This document shows positions 9,801 through 16,545 of a stretch of DNA of 64,000 bases, one piece after another (within the stretch, counting starts at the first letter, position 1; each line of letters opens with the position of its first letter). The position numbers and the translations under genes are program-made. Source of the DNA: JAGQNP01 sp038257245. Its GTDB lineage: Bacteria; Patescibacteriota; Saccharimonadia; Saccharimonadales; JACQNP01. Where the stretch lies: the NCBI GenBank assembly GCA_038257245.1, contig JBBSJL010000002.1:1-64000 (forward strand). Direction: 5' to 3'. The notes under the pieces were generated by a model. It was not told where the DNA came from and searched no databases. It worked only from the letters and a program-made list of their open reading frames with translations.

Positions 9801-10413
9801 TGACACCAAGTGCTCTTAAGAGTGTTGTTACAGCTATTTTTCGTTTGCGGTCAATCTTTACGAATAACGCGCCGTTAGCAGCTGTTTCAAACTCTAACCA
9901 CGCACCGCGTCCAGGAATAACTTTAGCTCCATAAATGCTCTTTGTACCCTGAAGGTCAGATGTAAAGAAAACACCAGCAGATCGTATCAGCTGAGACACA
10001 ACCACACGCTCAGCGCCGTTAATTACAAACGTCCCACGGTTAGTCATCCAGGGATAGTCACCAAGGTAAATTTCTTGGTCTTTAACTTCGCCAGTTACTT
10101 TATTTGTTAGCTCAACAACCGCCTTTAATGGCGCGTCGTAGCTTACATTGTTTTCTCGAGCTTCGTCTTCTGTTATTTTTGGTGCTTCAAAGTGATAGTC
10201 TTTGAATTTTAATGATAATTTTGTTGATGTGTAGTCATCTATCGGACTAATTTCAGCCAATAATTCCCCAAGACCTTCTTCGACAAACCATTGAAATGAC
10301 CTGTTTTGATGATCCACCAAATTTGGCATGTCAATAATTTCATCGTTGTCGGTGAAAAATTGCCTTTTTGATTGTTTTTTTAAAGTACTTGCATTTGGAC
10401 TGCTTTTTGCCAT
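6838..10413 (-). CDS. rpoB: RNA polymerase beta subunit with acidic C-terminal tail
   Basis: Beta subunit of RNA polymerase, about 1191 residues. The rifampicin-region block is recognisable (SSQLSQFMDQINPLSELAHKRR, then LGPGGL-type SMGPGGLSRERAGFEVRD); the Asp, His and Ser residues most often changed in resistant mutants are present. I choose the ATG at 10411-10413 (MAKSSPN) rather than the in-frame GTG at 10429-10431, because the GTG itself lies in the best Shine-Dalgarno (GGGAG), which serves the ATG. After the canonical end (FNVLVKELQGLGLKVDLV) the protein carries an extra tail of about 83 residues rich in Asp and Glu, which most beta subunits lack or have much shorter. The gene is followed by rpoC with a one-base overlap and preceded by clpP rather than by rplJ-rplL. 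Confidence 0.98.
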   Translation of the reverse strand: MAKSSPNASTLKKQSKRQFFTDNDEIIDMPNLVDHQNRSFQWFVEEGLGELLAEISPIDDYTSTKLSLKFKDYHFEAPKITEDEARENNVSYDAPLKAVVELTNKVTGEVKDQEIYLGDYPWMTNRGTFVINGAERVVVSQLIRSAGVFFTSDLQGTKSIYGAKVIPGRGAWLEFETAANGALFVKIDRKRKIAVTTLLRALGVSEAQMRDHFKHVDQGSFNYIQATLDKDPSKGTNEALIEVYRRLRPGDLATVENARSLIENMFYNYKRFDFSRVGRYKLNKRLDIDLPNTIENRVMRLEDLIAIIAEIIRLNNTQEPADDIDSLANRRVKLVGELVQRQFRIGLLRMERNTKDRMSMCEIETVTPAQLINARPIVAAVREFFASSQLSQFMDQINPLSELAHKRRLSSMGPGGLSRERAGFEVRDAHATHYGRICAVETPEGANIGLVLNLSSYARINDYGFIETPYKKVINAVTAKDAIGHIASVNLEDEKGKVIVKSGDKISAVSAKKLATIKSQVTWPVKAVVTDDVIYLDAAAEESAVIASASEPYDKNGNFIQERVSARSHLKAGEVDADDVTHVDASKKQIIGSSAGLIPFIEKNYVYRSLMGSNQQRQAVPLINPQSPIVGTGLEEVVAQNSGQLIVAEQAGEVTKATGDEVVVKYKSGLVSYKPQHFIRSNEGSSINQKVIVSTGDKLKAGDPIIEGMSVADGELALGRDLSVAFMPWAGYNFEDAIIVSRKLVEDDTLTSIHIVDFMVEVRETKLGPEIVTRDIPNVAEDALRHLDDEGVVRIGAEVHPGDILVGKITPKGEQELSSEERLLRAIFGEKAKEVRDTSQRMPNGKHGKVVGVKIFSKENGHDLKAGVIMQIQVFVAQMRKISVGDKLGGRHGNKGVIARVLPVEDMPFTATGEPVDIVLNPLGVPSRMNIGQLFETHLGMAAKALGMKVASPSFNGVQSEKIQELLKEAGLPADGKQQLFDGRTGEAFDELTTVGSMYMIKLNHMIADKIHARSTGPYTMVTQQPLGGKAQNGGQRFGEMEVWALEAYGAANTLQEMLTIKSDDVYGRSKAYESIIKQTEIVGPKVPESFNVLVKELQGLGLKVDLVAHDELVDAEEVLAENIKDESEHLSDIDVPAPLASDVDVTEDAALDEFEVMDLSESSAHVTVIDDNDGDTKDVPSAIEEEKETA

Positions 10414-10495
10414 ATAAAGCTTAACTCCCACTATAATATTAGCGTTGATGTAATGTTGTTTTATTTCGAACGAAGATCACTACACGAGATTTTTG

Positions 10496-10522
10496 GTGCT
10501 AGATTTGCGCAATAGCTAGCAC
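10496..10522 (-). repeat. Inverted repeat in the rpoB leader
   Basis: GTGCTAG at 10496-10502 and CTAGCAC at 10516-10522 form a perfect 7-bp stem with a 13-base loop in the leader of the rpoBC message, downstream of the predicted promoter. There is no following T-run. The half-sites have the opposite order to CIRCE, so this is not an HrcA site. The role is unknown; it may be an RNA hairpin or a protein site. Confidence 0.4.
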
Positions 10523-10545
10523 TACCCGAACGTACACTACTTCTT

Positions 10546-10574
10546 ATTTTAAGAGTGTGCGGGATTGAATTCAA
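10546..10574 (-). promoter_or_regulatory. Predicted rpoBC promoter
   Basis: On the minus strand TTGAAT (10569-10574) and TAAAAT (10546-10551) are spaced by 17 bases, in the 156-base gap between clpP and rpoB. An overlapping TTGACA (10577-10582) with a weak -10 (CACACT) is an alternative. The transcript would have a leader of about 130 bases, unlike the very short leaders predicted elsewhere in this window. Confidence 0.55.
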
Positions 10575-10587
10575 TATGTCAAGTCTT

Positions 10588-11187
10588 TTAGGAATTGACT
10601 ATAACTTTGTCCACAATGCCGTATTTCTTGGCTTCGTCTGCTGTCATCCAATAGTCACGTTCCATGTCTTCTTGAATTTTCTTAACAGTTTGACCGGTGT
10701 TTTTAGCCATAATCTCATTTAACTGTCGTTTGATTCTAAGTGACTCTTTCAAGTCAATCTCCATATCGGTAACTTTTCCTCTAGTACCTGAAGACGGCTG
10801 GTGCACCATAACTGTAGAGTTCGGCAGTATAAATCTCTTTCCTTTTTTACCACTACTTAGCAGAAATGCTGCTGCAGAAGCCTGTACACCTATTCCAACT
10901 GTTTGAATATCGCTCTTAACAAATTGAATCGTGTCGTAAATAGCAAGCGCATCATAAACTGACCCACCAGGGCTATTTATATATAAAGAAATGTCTTTTT
11001 TGTTATCCTCATTATCCAAGAACAGTAGTTGAGCAACTATCAAATTTGCAGTGTGTTCATTTACATCCGATCCTAAGAATATAATGCGGTCTTTGAGCAG
11101 CCTGGAGTAGATATCAAATGCACGTTCAACACGTCCGTCGGTTTCTATTACTGTTGGTATCAATACAGAGTTAATTGGTTTGTTCAT
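10588..11187 (-). CDS. clpP: ATP-dependent Clp protease proteolytic subunit
   Basis: Serine peptidase that forms the tetradecameric chamber fed by Clp ATPases such as the ClpC encoded at 28204-30675. It has 199 residues. The catalytic Ser is in VQASAAAFLL (equivalent of QAASMGAFLL), the His in VMVHQPSSG and the Asp in MERDYWMTADEA. The N-terminus NSVLIPTVIE and SRLLKDRIIFLG are typical. No Shine-Dalgarno precedes the ATG; the -10 hexamer ends only 7 bases upstream, so a leaderless message is expected. A perfect CIRCE operator overlaps the promoter, so transcription should be repressed by HrcA and induced by heat or protein stress. It follows tig on the same strand, a pairing common in bacteria. 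Confidence 0.98.
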   Translation of the reverse strand: MNKPINSVLIPTVIETDGRVERAFDIYSRLLKDRIIFLGSDVNEHTANLIVAQLLFLDNEDNKKDISLYINSPGGSVYDALAIYDTIQFVKSDIQTVGIGVQASAAAFLLSSGKKGKRFILPNSTVMVHQPSSGTRGKVTDMEIDLKESLRIKRQLNEIMAKNTGQTVKKIQEDMERDYWMTADEAKKYGIVDKVIVNS

Positions 11188-11194
11188 ACAGCCC

Positions 11195-11222
11195 AGTATA
11201 TCAATTTATTAGCACTCGTCAA
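11195..11222 (-). promoter_or_regulatory. clpP promoter, leaderless geometry
   Basis: TTGACG (11217-11222) and TATACT (11195-11200) are separated by 16 bases. The -10 ends 7 bases before the clpP ATG (11187), placing the transcript start at or next to the start codon. The -35 lies in the spacer and second half-site region of CIRCE, so HrcA binding would block polymerase. Confidence 0.75.
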
Positions 11223-11235
11223 GTAAGAGTGCTAA
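11209..11235. promoter_or_regulatory. CIRCE operator (HrcA site) upstream of clpP
   Basis: TTAGCACTC, nine bases, GAGTGCTAA: a perfect match to the CIRCE inverted repeat recognised by the heat-shock repressor HrcA. It lies between the tig stop and the clpP ATG and overlaps the clpP promoter. hrcA, groEL and dnaK are not in the window. Confidence 0.95.
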
Positions 11236-11249
11236 TAATATCTTTCTCG

Positions 11250-12533
11250 CTATTTCGCTGAGAAGCTAACTAATAGAGCCAAGGTTTTTTCGGTTACCAA
11301 CCTCGAGGCAATATCATTTTTGCTTTCTGGCTTATCTAGCTCGGCCTGCATGGCCACATCTTTGTATTGTGTCTTGAGTTGCACAATTCTATTATCGACC
11401 TCTTCCATAGTCAGATCGATTTTTTCAATTTCAGAAATTTCAGAGAGCACTAAACTTGCTTTAACGCGCTCCTCGGCCTGAGTGGCAATATCGCCTCTTA
11501 GGAATTCTTCTTCAGTTAAGCTTTCACCTTCCAGGTATTCTGGGAATGTCTGGCCACGATACGTTAAGTTCTTCTTAAATTCGTCCACCATTCGCTTTAT
11601 TTGGTCTTCTATGAGAATTTTTGGAATAGCTACTTTAGATTTTTGCGTAATTTTTCTTACGAGTTCTGATTCGTAGTCACGTTGAGTTTGTTGATCACGC
11701 TCAATCTTCAGCTGACGTTTAATATCATCCTTCAGCTGTTTGAGAGATTCGAACGGTCCGGCCTTTTTGGCAAAGTCATCATCAAGTTTTGGTTCGGTTA
11801 CTTCTTGAATTTTCGTTACGTTAACTGAGAAAGTTACTTTTTTGTTGGCGAGAGTTTTAACGCCATACTCTTTCGGAAAAGTTAGTGTAAATGTTGTTTC
11901 GTCTCCCGACTTAAGCCCAATGAGATTCTTTTCGAACCCTGGGATAAACGTGTCGCTACCCAAAACTAACGGGTAATCCTTGCCGTCGGCACCTTTAATC
12001 GGCTCATTGTTGTCATTGACGCCTTTAAAATCAATCCAAACTTGATCACCATCTTTGGCTGCTCGTTTAACATCAGACTTTTCTGCCATTCGCTTTTGTA
12101 AGGAATTAAGTACTTCTTTTACCTCGTCAGTTGAAATCACGACCTCAGATTTGGTTAGTTTGACTTTTTTATAGTCAGGTAGCAATATTTTGCCTACAAC
12201 TGGAACTTTTGCCTCAAATTCCAATGTTTCGAATGGCACAAATTTTGTAATAGAAATCTCGGGGTTATTAACTGGTCGCAACTGTTCTGAGCGTATAGCT
12301 TGAGGATATATTTGATTGATTGCTTCCTCTAGGAACTCTGATTGTAGCGCCGCTTGGTCTATTTGTTTTTCTACTAATGCCTGCGGGGCTTTGCCTTCAC
12401 GAAAGCCAGTAACTTTAACATTTTTTGATAGCTTTTTAATTACTGTGTCTTTGATTAGCTCTAATTCCTTAGTGTCGGAGACAACCGTAATTACAGCATC
12501 TGTTTCTTGTGAGATAGTGTGTTTAACTTGCAT
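11250..12533 (-). CDS. tig: Trigger factor
   Basis: Ribosome-associated chaperone and prolyl isomerase that receives nascent chains at the exit tunnel. I start it at the ATG at 12531-12533 (MQVKHTISQ), which matches the usual trigger-factor N-terminus; an upstream in-frame start would add ten residues without family support. It is then 427 residues, the usual size. The ribosome-docking signature appears as VTGFREGKAPQ. The FKBP-type PPIase domain follows (QVWIDFKGV, GSDTFIPGFEKNLIGLKSGD, FPKEYG), and the rest is the helical chaperone domain. It is last in the hisG-hisD-hisS-membrane protein-tig run, with the CIRCE-controlled clpP next. Only a weak GAGTGG-type ribosome site is visible. Confidence 0.97.
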   Translation of the reverse strand: MQVKHTISQETDAVITVVSDTKELELIKDTVIKKLSKNVKVTGFREGKAPQALVEKQIDQAALQSEFLEEAINQIYPQAIRSEQLRPVNNPEISITKFVPFETLEFEAKVPVVGKILLPDYKKVKLTKSEVVISTDEVKEVLNSLQKRMAEKSDVKRAAKDGDQVWIDFKGVNDNNEPIKGADGKDYPLVLGSDTFIPGFEKNLIGLKSGDETTFTLTFPKEYGVKTLANKKVTFSVNVTKIQEVTEPKLDDDFAKKAGPFESLKQLKDDIKRQLKIERDQQTQRDYESELVRKITQKSKVAIPKILIEDQIKRMVDEFKKNLTYRGQTFPEYLEGESLTEEEFLRGDIATQAEERVKASLVLSEISEIEKIDLTMEEVDNRIVQLKTQYKDVAMQAELDKPESKNDIASRLVTEKTLALLVSFSAK

Positions 12534-12580
12534 AGATAACCACTCTAACAGATAAGGCAACAATTTACTAGGCTACATAA

Positions 12581-13033
12581 TCAGAACCGCAATATTTGTG
12601 ATAAAACGATAAACATAGCTGAGAACCAAACTAGCTCTGATGTAGCATTACGCCAGGATTCATGTTCAGCCCACTGAATTTTTGCATGAAAGCGCCGAAT
12701 TGGCCCCATTGGCTTGTTTTTCTTGCCACTTAATTCCGATATCCATCTTGGTAACCACATAAGATCAGGGCTAGCGCAGGCAATACCACTCGCTATAATC
12801 AGCAACCAATTGGCTGGCTGTAGGGCGGCAACAACTATTAGTAGCGCCATGGCTGCACCCATGTCAGAACTTAGAACATAAAGAAACTTGGTGTCAGTGT
12901 GTTTTCCTAAGCCATAGTGGGGCAAAGCATCTAAGACAAAATGCGCCATGAGGGCTAGTGGTATTGCGACAATTGGGTTTACCACAGCAGCCCCCACAAC
13001 CATGCCAGTAATGACGTGGTTAGTTGCTGTCAT
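12581..13033 (-). CDS. Integral membrane protein, possibly YdjM-like
   Basis: A 150-residue protein with about four hydrophobic segments. Near its N-terminus it has NHVITGMVVGAA and HFVLDALPHYG, a pattern reminiscent of the YdjM/LexA-regulated membrane-bound metal-dependent hydrolase family (PF04307), where His and Asp residues in such segments are conserved. The second half has SPDLMWLPRW and RRFHAKIQWAEH, adding further His residues. The ATG directly follows the hisS stop (TAA then ATG), so it is translated as part of the his-hisS operon. No link to histidine metabolism is evident from the sequence. The family assignment is from memory of motif style and is tentative; activity is unknown. 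Confidence 0.75.
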   Translation of the reverse strand: MTATNHVITGMVVGAAVVNPIVAIPLALMAHFVLDALPHYGLGKHTDTKFLYVLSSDMGAAMALLIVVAALQPANWLLIIASGIACASPDLMWLPRWISELSGKKNKPMGPIRRFHAKIQWAEHESWRNATSELVWFSAMFIVLSQILRF

Positions 13034-14311
13034 TTATTTACTTAGGGCCTTGATTATTTGCTGAACACTCAATACCTGTGAGGTGCCTGTCGTTAAATCT
13101 TTTAGTCCGTATTTCTTTTGCTCGAGTTCTGAATCACCAATAAAGATCACATATTTTAAGCCTTGTTTATCTGCGTTTTTTATCTGTTTATCTATCTTTC
13201 TGCCAGTTGAATCGACTGAAACATTAACGCCAGAGTCACGTAGTTCTGAAACCACTTCTTGTGCTCTTATGTAATTATCACCAATCACACAAACAGCCAC
13301 ATCTGTTTCTGGCGCTATATCTGGCAATAATTTGTTAGTTTCAAGAAAATTTTGTAAAGTAACATCCCCCATGCCGAAGCCAACTGTTGGGATTGGTTCA
13401 ACACCGAATAGGCCAACCAAACCGTCGAAGCGTCCGCCTCCAAACATTGACCTGTTATTAGTAGGGCTTGTATCAAAGACCTCGAAAACTATATCTGTGT
13501 AGTAATCGAAACCCCGCATAAGCGATATGTCAAACACTGCATTATCAATTCCAATTTTTTGCAGTGAATCTAATACATTAACTAGCTCTTTGACCGAGCT
13601 AAGCTCTTTTAGTTCTTCCGGTAACTCGGTAATGTCACTTATTTGCAACAGCTTCGTGATCTGCGGAGCATTAGTGCCAACTAAATCTTTTAGTTGTTGC
13701 TTAAATTTGTCTGCAGGCAATTTATTCATTCGATCAATTAGCTTAACCAGGTCGCGTACGACTCGTTTATCAAGCTTAAAGTAACCAGAGAGCACGCTGT
13801 CGACTAATTTTCGACTGTTTAGCCTGATCTGATACGTGTCGGTCACAGCACCATACTCTTTCAGTATGCTGTCAGCAATTTGGATCATTTCAAGCTCTGC
13901 CGAGACATTATCAATACCAAATACATCGACATTGAGTTGCCAGTGTTCACGCAACCGACCACGTTGTGGCCGCTCATATCTCCATAAGTTTGGTATAGAG
14001 TACCAGCGGGCTGGGTAGGCCAGCTCTTGGCGCTTGCCAGCCACCATTCTGGATACGGTTGGCGTCATTTCGGGCCTAATAACAACTTGACGACCACCCC
14101 TGTCTTCGAACTGATAGGTCTGTTCGTTTACGATCTCTTCGCCTGATTTAGCCGTATAAAGATCTAGCGGCTCAAGGATTGGGGCATCGTACTCTTGGTA
14201 ACCGTATTTTTCTACTACGCGCCGAAGAACAGCAAACATATATTTCTGAATTCGTTTATCCTCAGGATAAAAATCCCGAGCCCCTTTGTATGGTTGTGTT
14301 GAAAGACTCAT
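13034..14311 (-). CDS. hisS: Histidyl-tRNA synthetase
   Basis: Class II aminoacyl-tRNA synthetase that charges tRNA-His, 425 residues. Family marks are YKGARDFYPED at the N-terminus, motif 2 with RYERPQRGRLREHWQ, the HisRS-specific RGFDYYTDIVFEVF with its catalytic Arg, motif 3 with GGGRFDGLVGLFG, and a C-terminal anticodon-binding domain (VAVCVIGDNY onward). The intact Arg and anticodon domain mark it as a true HisRS rather than the catalytic-dead paralogue HisZ. A Shine-Dalgarno (GAGG) precedes the ATG. It lies 12 bases after hisD behind a histidine attenuator, so its expression probably responds to charged tRNA-His, a sensible feedback loop. Confidence 0.97.
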   Translation of the reverse strand: MSLSTQPYKGARDFYPEDKRIQKYMFAVLRRVVEKYGYQEYDAPILEPLDLYTAKSGEEIVNEQTYQFEDRGGRQVVIRPEMTPTVSRMVAGKRQELAYPARWYSIPNLWRYERPQRGRLREHWQLNVDVFGIDNVSAELEMIQIADSILKEYGAVTDTYQIRLNSRKLVDSVLSGYFKLDKRVVRDLVKLIDRMNKLPADKFKQQLKDLVGTNAPQITKLLQISDITELPEELKELSSVKELVNVLDSLQKIGIDNAVFDISLMRGFDYYTDIVFEVFDTSPTNNRSMFGGGRFDGLVGLFGVEPIPTVGFGMGDVTLQNFLETNKLLPDIAPETDVAVCVIGDNYIRAQEVVSELRDSGVNVSVDSTGRKIDKQIKNADKQGLKYVIFIGDSELEQKKYGLKDLTTGTSQVLSVQQIIKALSK

Positions 14312-14323
14312 AATTTACCTCAA

Positions 14324-15616
14324 TTATACCTTATTTTTTCTTAATCGAATTCGTACTGCTTCGGCGTGTGCCCGCAAACCTTCAGCCTCTGCTATTGCTG
14401 TAATAGTAGGAGCTAATGATTTCAAACCTTTGTATGACAATGACTGGAATGTAACCTTTTTGACAAAGCTATCCAGCGAAACACCACCATAACTGCGCGC
14501 CCAACCACCCGTAGGAAGTGTGTGATTAGTACCTGAAGCGTAGTCACCTGCACTTTCTGGTGAGTAGTTGCCTAAAAATACTGACCCAGCATTTGAAATC
14601 TCGCTGACCACTTTTTCTGCATCTTTTATGTTTAAAATAAGGTGTTCGGGTGCATACGTGTTTGCAAATTTTATCGCCTCATCGATTGATCCAAGTTTAA
14701 CAATATACGAATTCTCAAGGGCAGCTCGTACAATATCCTTCCTGGGCAAGCCTTGAGACTGTAATTTTAATAGTTTCTTCACGGCCGCGATTAACACATC
14801 CTCTGTTGATACAAGGACTGCCTGACTGTCAGGGCCATGTTCTGCCTGGCTTAATATATCTGCTGCAACAAAAGCTGGATTTGCACTATTATCTGCGATG
14901 ACCATCACCTCAGAAGGACCTGCTGGCATATCAATTGCGACACCGTACTCACCCGCAAACTGCTTGGCCGTAGTTACAAACTGGTTGCCTGGACCAAAGA
15001 TTTTATCGACCTTTGGCACTGATTCAGTCCCTAACGATAGGGCAGCGATCGCTTGAATGCCGCCGACGTTAACAACGGTAGTGGCTCCCACCAACAATGC
15101 AGCATAACAGATTGCCGGTGCAAGCTTTTCGCCTACACTAGGAGGGGTACACAATACAATTTCTTTGCAACCTGCAAGCTTAGCAGGAATGCCTAGCATC
15201 AGTACCGTTGAAACTAATGGTGCGCTGCCTCCGGGGACATACAGACCCACTCGTTCTACTGGCCTAGACTCCCTCCAGCAAACTACTCCAGGCATTGTAC
15301 TGACAGTTTCTTGCAGTATGTCCGTTTTTTGAGCTAAGTGGAATTTCTTGATATTCTCTGCTGCCAGGTTAATGGCTATTCGTAAAGCCATCGGGGTTTT
15401 GTCGGCCCACTTTTTAAGATCTGCGTCTGCCGACACAATACTACTAAGGTCAACTCCATCAAACTTTTTTGTATAGGTTCGCAAACTCTCATCTCTACGC
15501 TTATAAACATCGGCAAATATTTGTCGACATAGCTCTTTAGTTATTGGAACATCGAACGCTGTGCGTTCACAAATTTTCGGCCACAAGTCTGGTTTAGGAT
15601 AACTATATGTTTTCAT
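14324..15616 (-). CDS. hisD: Histidinol dehydrogenase
   Basis: Zinc enzyme for the last two oxidations of histidine synthesis, L-histidinol to L-histidine with two NAD. It has 430 residues, full length. Zinc and catalytic residues are visible: the QAEHG motif in ILSQAEHGPDSQ, Asp in AGDYASGTNHTLPTGG, the catalytic His-Thr-Leu region, and the C-terminal His in EGLRAHAEAV. PAGPSEVMVIAD is the family's substrate-loop block. It overlaps hisG by 14 bases and has a strong Shine-Dalgarno (AGGAGG) inside the end of hisG. The intermediate steps of the pathway (hisA, B, C, E, F, H, I) are not in the window, so whether histidine is made de novo or histidinol is salvaged cannot be told here. Confidence 0.97.
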   Translation of the reverse strand: MKTYSYPKPDLWPKICERTAFDVPITKELCRQIFADVYKRRDESLRTYTKKFDGVDLSSIVSADADLKKWADKTPMALRIAINLAAENIKKFHLAQKTDILQETVSTMPGVVCWRESRPVERVGLYVPGGSAPLVSTVLMLGIPAKLAGCKEIVLCTPPSVGEKLAPAICYAALLVGATTVVNVGGIQAIAALSLGTESVPKVDKIFGPGNQFVTTAKQFAGEYGVAIDMPAGPSEVMVIADNSANPAFVAADILSQAEHGPDSQAVLVSTEDVLIAAVKKLLKLQSQGLPRKDIVRAALENSYIVKLGSIDEAIKFANTYAPEHLILNIKDAEKVVSEISNAGSVFLGNYSPESAGDYASGTNHTLPTGGWARSYGGVSLDSFVKKVTFQSLSYKGLKSLAPTITAIAEAEGLRAHAEAVRIRLRKNKV

Positions 15617-16253
15617 TGTCTCCCCTCCTAGCTATTAATATGGGATTGATGCCCATTATCTTCTCGACAATGGCTAAACCATTTATCTTTAATGTATCGC
15701 CTTTGCTGACTATGTCAACAGCTGCATCACACCCAACCAGACCTGGCATAATTTCAATACTCCCTGAATAAACATCCCCGTCAGCAGCATATATATTTAC
15801 ATCATTTGTTGCTGCATAGTTGTTTACGATATTAGGAAAACTCGTAGCCACTCTTATCAGTTTTCCATTGTAACCTGTTGGTCGTTCTGGAAAGGCACGT
15901 GAGCGTACTAGGTCAGCACGCTCCCTTGGTGCAAGCAGTGCTAAATAACACATAGGTTGGCCTATCCTTAGGTATGCTATGTATTTTCGATACATATTCT
16001 CTTTCTCCAGATACTGGTCGATACCAGTCACCCCAACGTCTCCAAAACCATTACCAACAAGTTTAGGTACATCACTAGCACTCACACTAAAGAATCTCCT
16101 ACCTAGCGATATAGCTGAGTATTCTCTTTCCTTAAATTTCGGAACTTCTATTCCTGTAGTTTCTTCGAATGCAACAACTGCAGATCGACAGTCTTTACTT
16201 TTTGGTAACAATATTCTTTCTGCCGACTGTGCGGCTTCTATCCAATTATTCAC
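15603..16253 (-). CDS. hisG: ATP phosphoribosyltransferase, short form
   Basis: First enzyme of histidine biosynthesis, joining PRPP and ATP. It has 216 residues and belongs to the short (HisG-S) type, because the C-terminal ACT-like regulatory domain of the long form is missing. Visible marks are GDVGVTGIDQYLE and the signature MPGLVGCDAAVDIVSKGDTL followed by NGL. Short HisG proteins normally need HisZ, a HisRS-like regulatory subunit; no hisZ is seen here, only a genuine hisS two genes downstream. The start is GTG at 16251-16253, with a good Shine-Dalgarno (AAAGGAG) 8 bases before it. Its leader contains a His-rich peptide and a terminator, so it is controlled by attenuation. Confidence 0.95.
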   Translation of the reverse strand: MNNWIEAAQSAERILLPKSKDCRSAVVAFEETTGIEVPKFKEREYSAISLGRRFFSVSASDVPKLVGNGFGDVGVTGIDQYLEKENMYRKYIAYLRIGQPMCYLALLAPRERADLVRSRAFPERPTGYNGKLIRVATSFPNIVNNYAATNDVNIYAADGDVYSGSIEIMPGLVGCDAAVDIVSKGDTLKINGLAIVEKIMGINPILIARRGDNENI

Positions 16254-16284
16254 TATATTTCTCCTTTATTTATTATTTAATACT

Positions 16285-16311
16285 AAAAAACGCCAGAGTG
16301 ATCTGGCGTTT
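16285..16311 (-). terminator. Attenuator terminator upstream of hisG
   Basis: A perfect 10-bp stem (AAACGCCAGA, 16302-16311, with its complement at 16288-16297) has a 4-base loop and is followed on the minus strand by six T residues. It lies between the His leader peptide and hisG. The segment GAAAATTCAAAC (16308-16319) can instead pair with the upstream GTTTTTAATTTC (16323-16334), which would break the stem: an antiterminator. Confidence 0.9.
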
Positions 16312-16333
16312 GAATTTTCATAGAAATTAAAAA

Positions 16334-16390
16334 CTAACCGATCAGCTCCGGCGACATATGTACATGATGTAGATTAGTTAGATAAAGCAT
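16334..16390 (-). CDS. hisL: his operon leader peptide (18 residues, HHVH)
   Basis: A short ORF on the minus strand reads MLYLTNLHHVHMSPELIG and stop. Three of four consecutive residues are His, and the ORF sits between a consensus promoter and an intrinsic terminator upstream of hisG. This is the classic architecture of a histidine leader peptide: ribosome stalling at the His codons when charged tRNA-His is scarce should free the antiterminator. Segment 1 (AACTAA, 16374-16379) can pair with segment 2 (TTAGTT, 16332-16337), segment 2 with segment 3, and segment 3 with segment 4 (the terminator). There is no ribosome-binding site, and the ATG is 7 bases after the -10, so it is presumably leaderless. 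The symbol is used by analogy to enterobacterial hisL. Confidence 0.85.
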   Translation of the reverse strand: MLYLTNLHHVHMSPELIG

Positions 16391-16397
16391 AATCACT

Positions 16398-16426
16398 ATT
16401 ATATTCTTCTTACGTTTATTTGTCAA
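16398..16426 (-). promoter_or_regulatory. his operon promoter, full sigma-70 consensus
   Basis: TTGACA (16421-16426), a 17-base spacer, and TATAAT (16398-16403): every position matches the sigma-70 consensus. It lies immediately downstream of the tRNA-Leu 3' end and 7 bases before the leader-peptide ATG. Confidence 0.93.
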
Positions 16427-16435
16427 TACACGATC

Positions 16436-16520
16436 TGGTGGGCGAGAAAGGACTTGAACCTTCACGCCTTGCGGCACATGCTCCTAAGGCATGCGTGTCT
16501 ACCAATTCCACCACTCGCCC
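16436..16520 (-). tRNA. tRNA-Leu (anticodon UAG), CCA encoded
   Basis: The minus strand from 16520 begins GGGCGAG and ends CTCGCCC, then A and CCA, giving a 7-bp acceptor stem and a genome-encoded CCA end at 16436-16438. The anticodon arm is CATGC, loop CTTAGGA, GCATG, giving anticodon UAG (Leu). A long variable arm (GTGCCGCAAGGCGT region) and the TTCAAGT T-loop are present, as expected of a class II tRNA of 85 bases. It lies 25 bases after the rsmD stop and 9 bases before the his promoter. No promoter of its own is obvious, so it may be processed from the upstream operon transcript. Confidence 0.97.
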
Positions 16521-16545
16521 GTAGATGAGTATGACAAGAGAAATT

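Noticed and set aside
10433..10438. TATTAT close upstream of rpoB as a promoter
   Set aside because: A start from it would fall inside the GGGAG ribosome site, and no -35 fits; the TTGAAT-17-TAAAAT pair further upstream is better.
10496..10522. A third CIRCE in the rpoB leader
   Set aside because: The half-sites have the opposite order and the spacer is 13 bases instead of 9.
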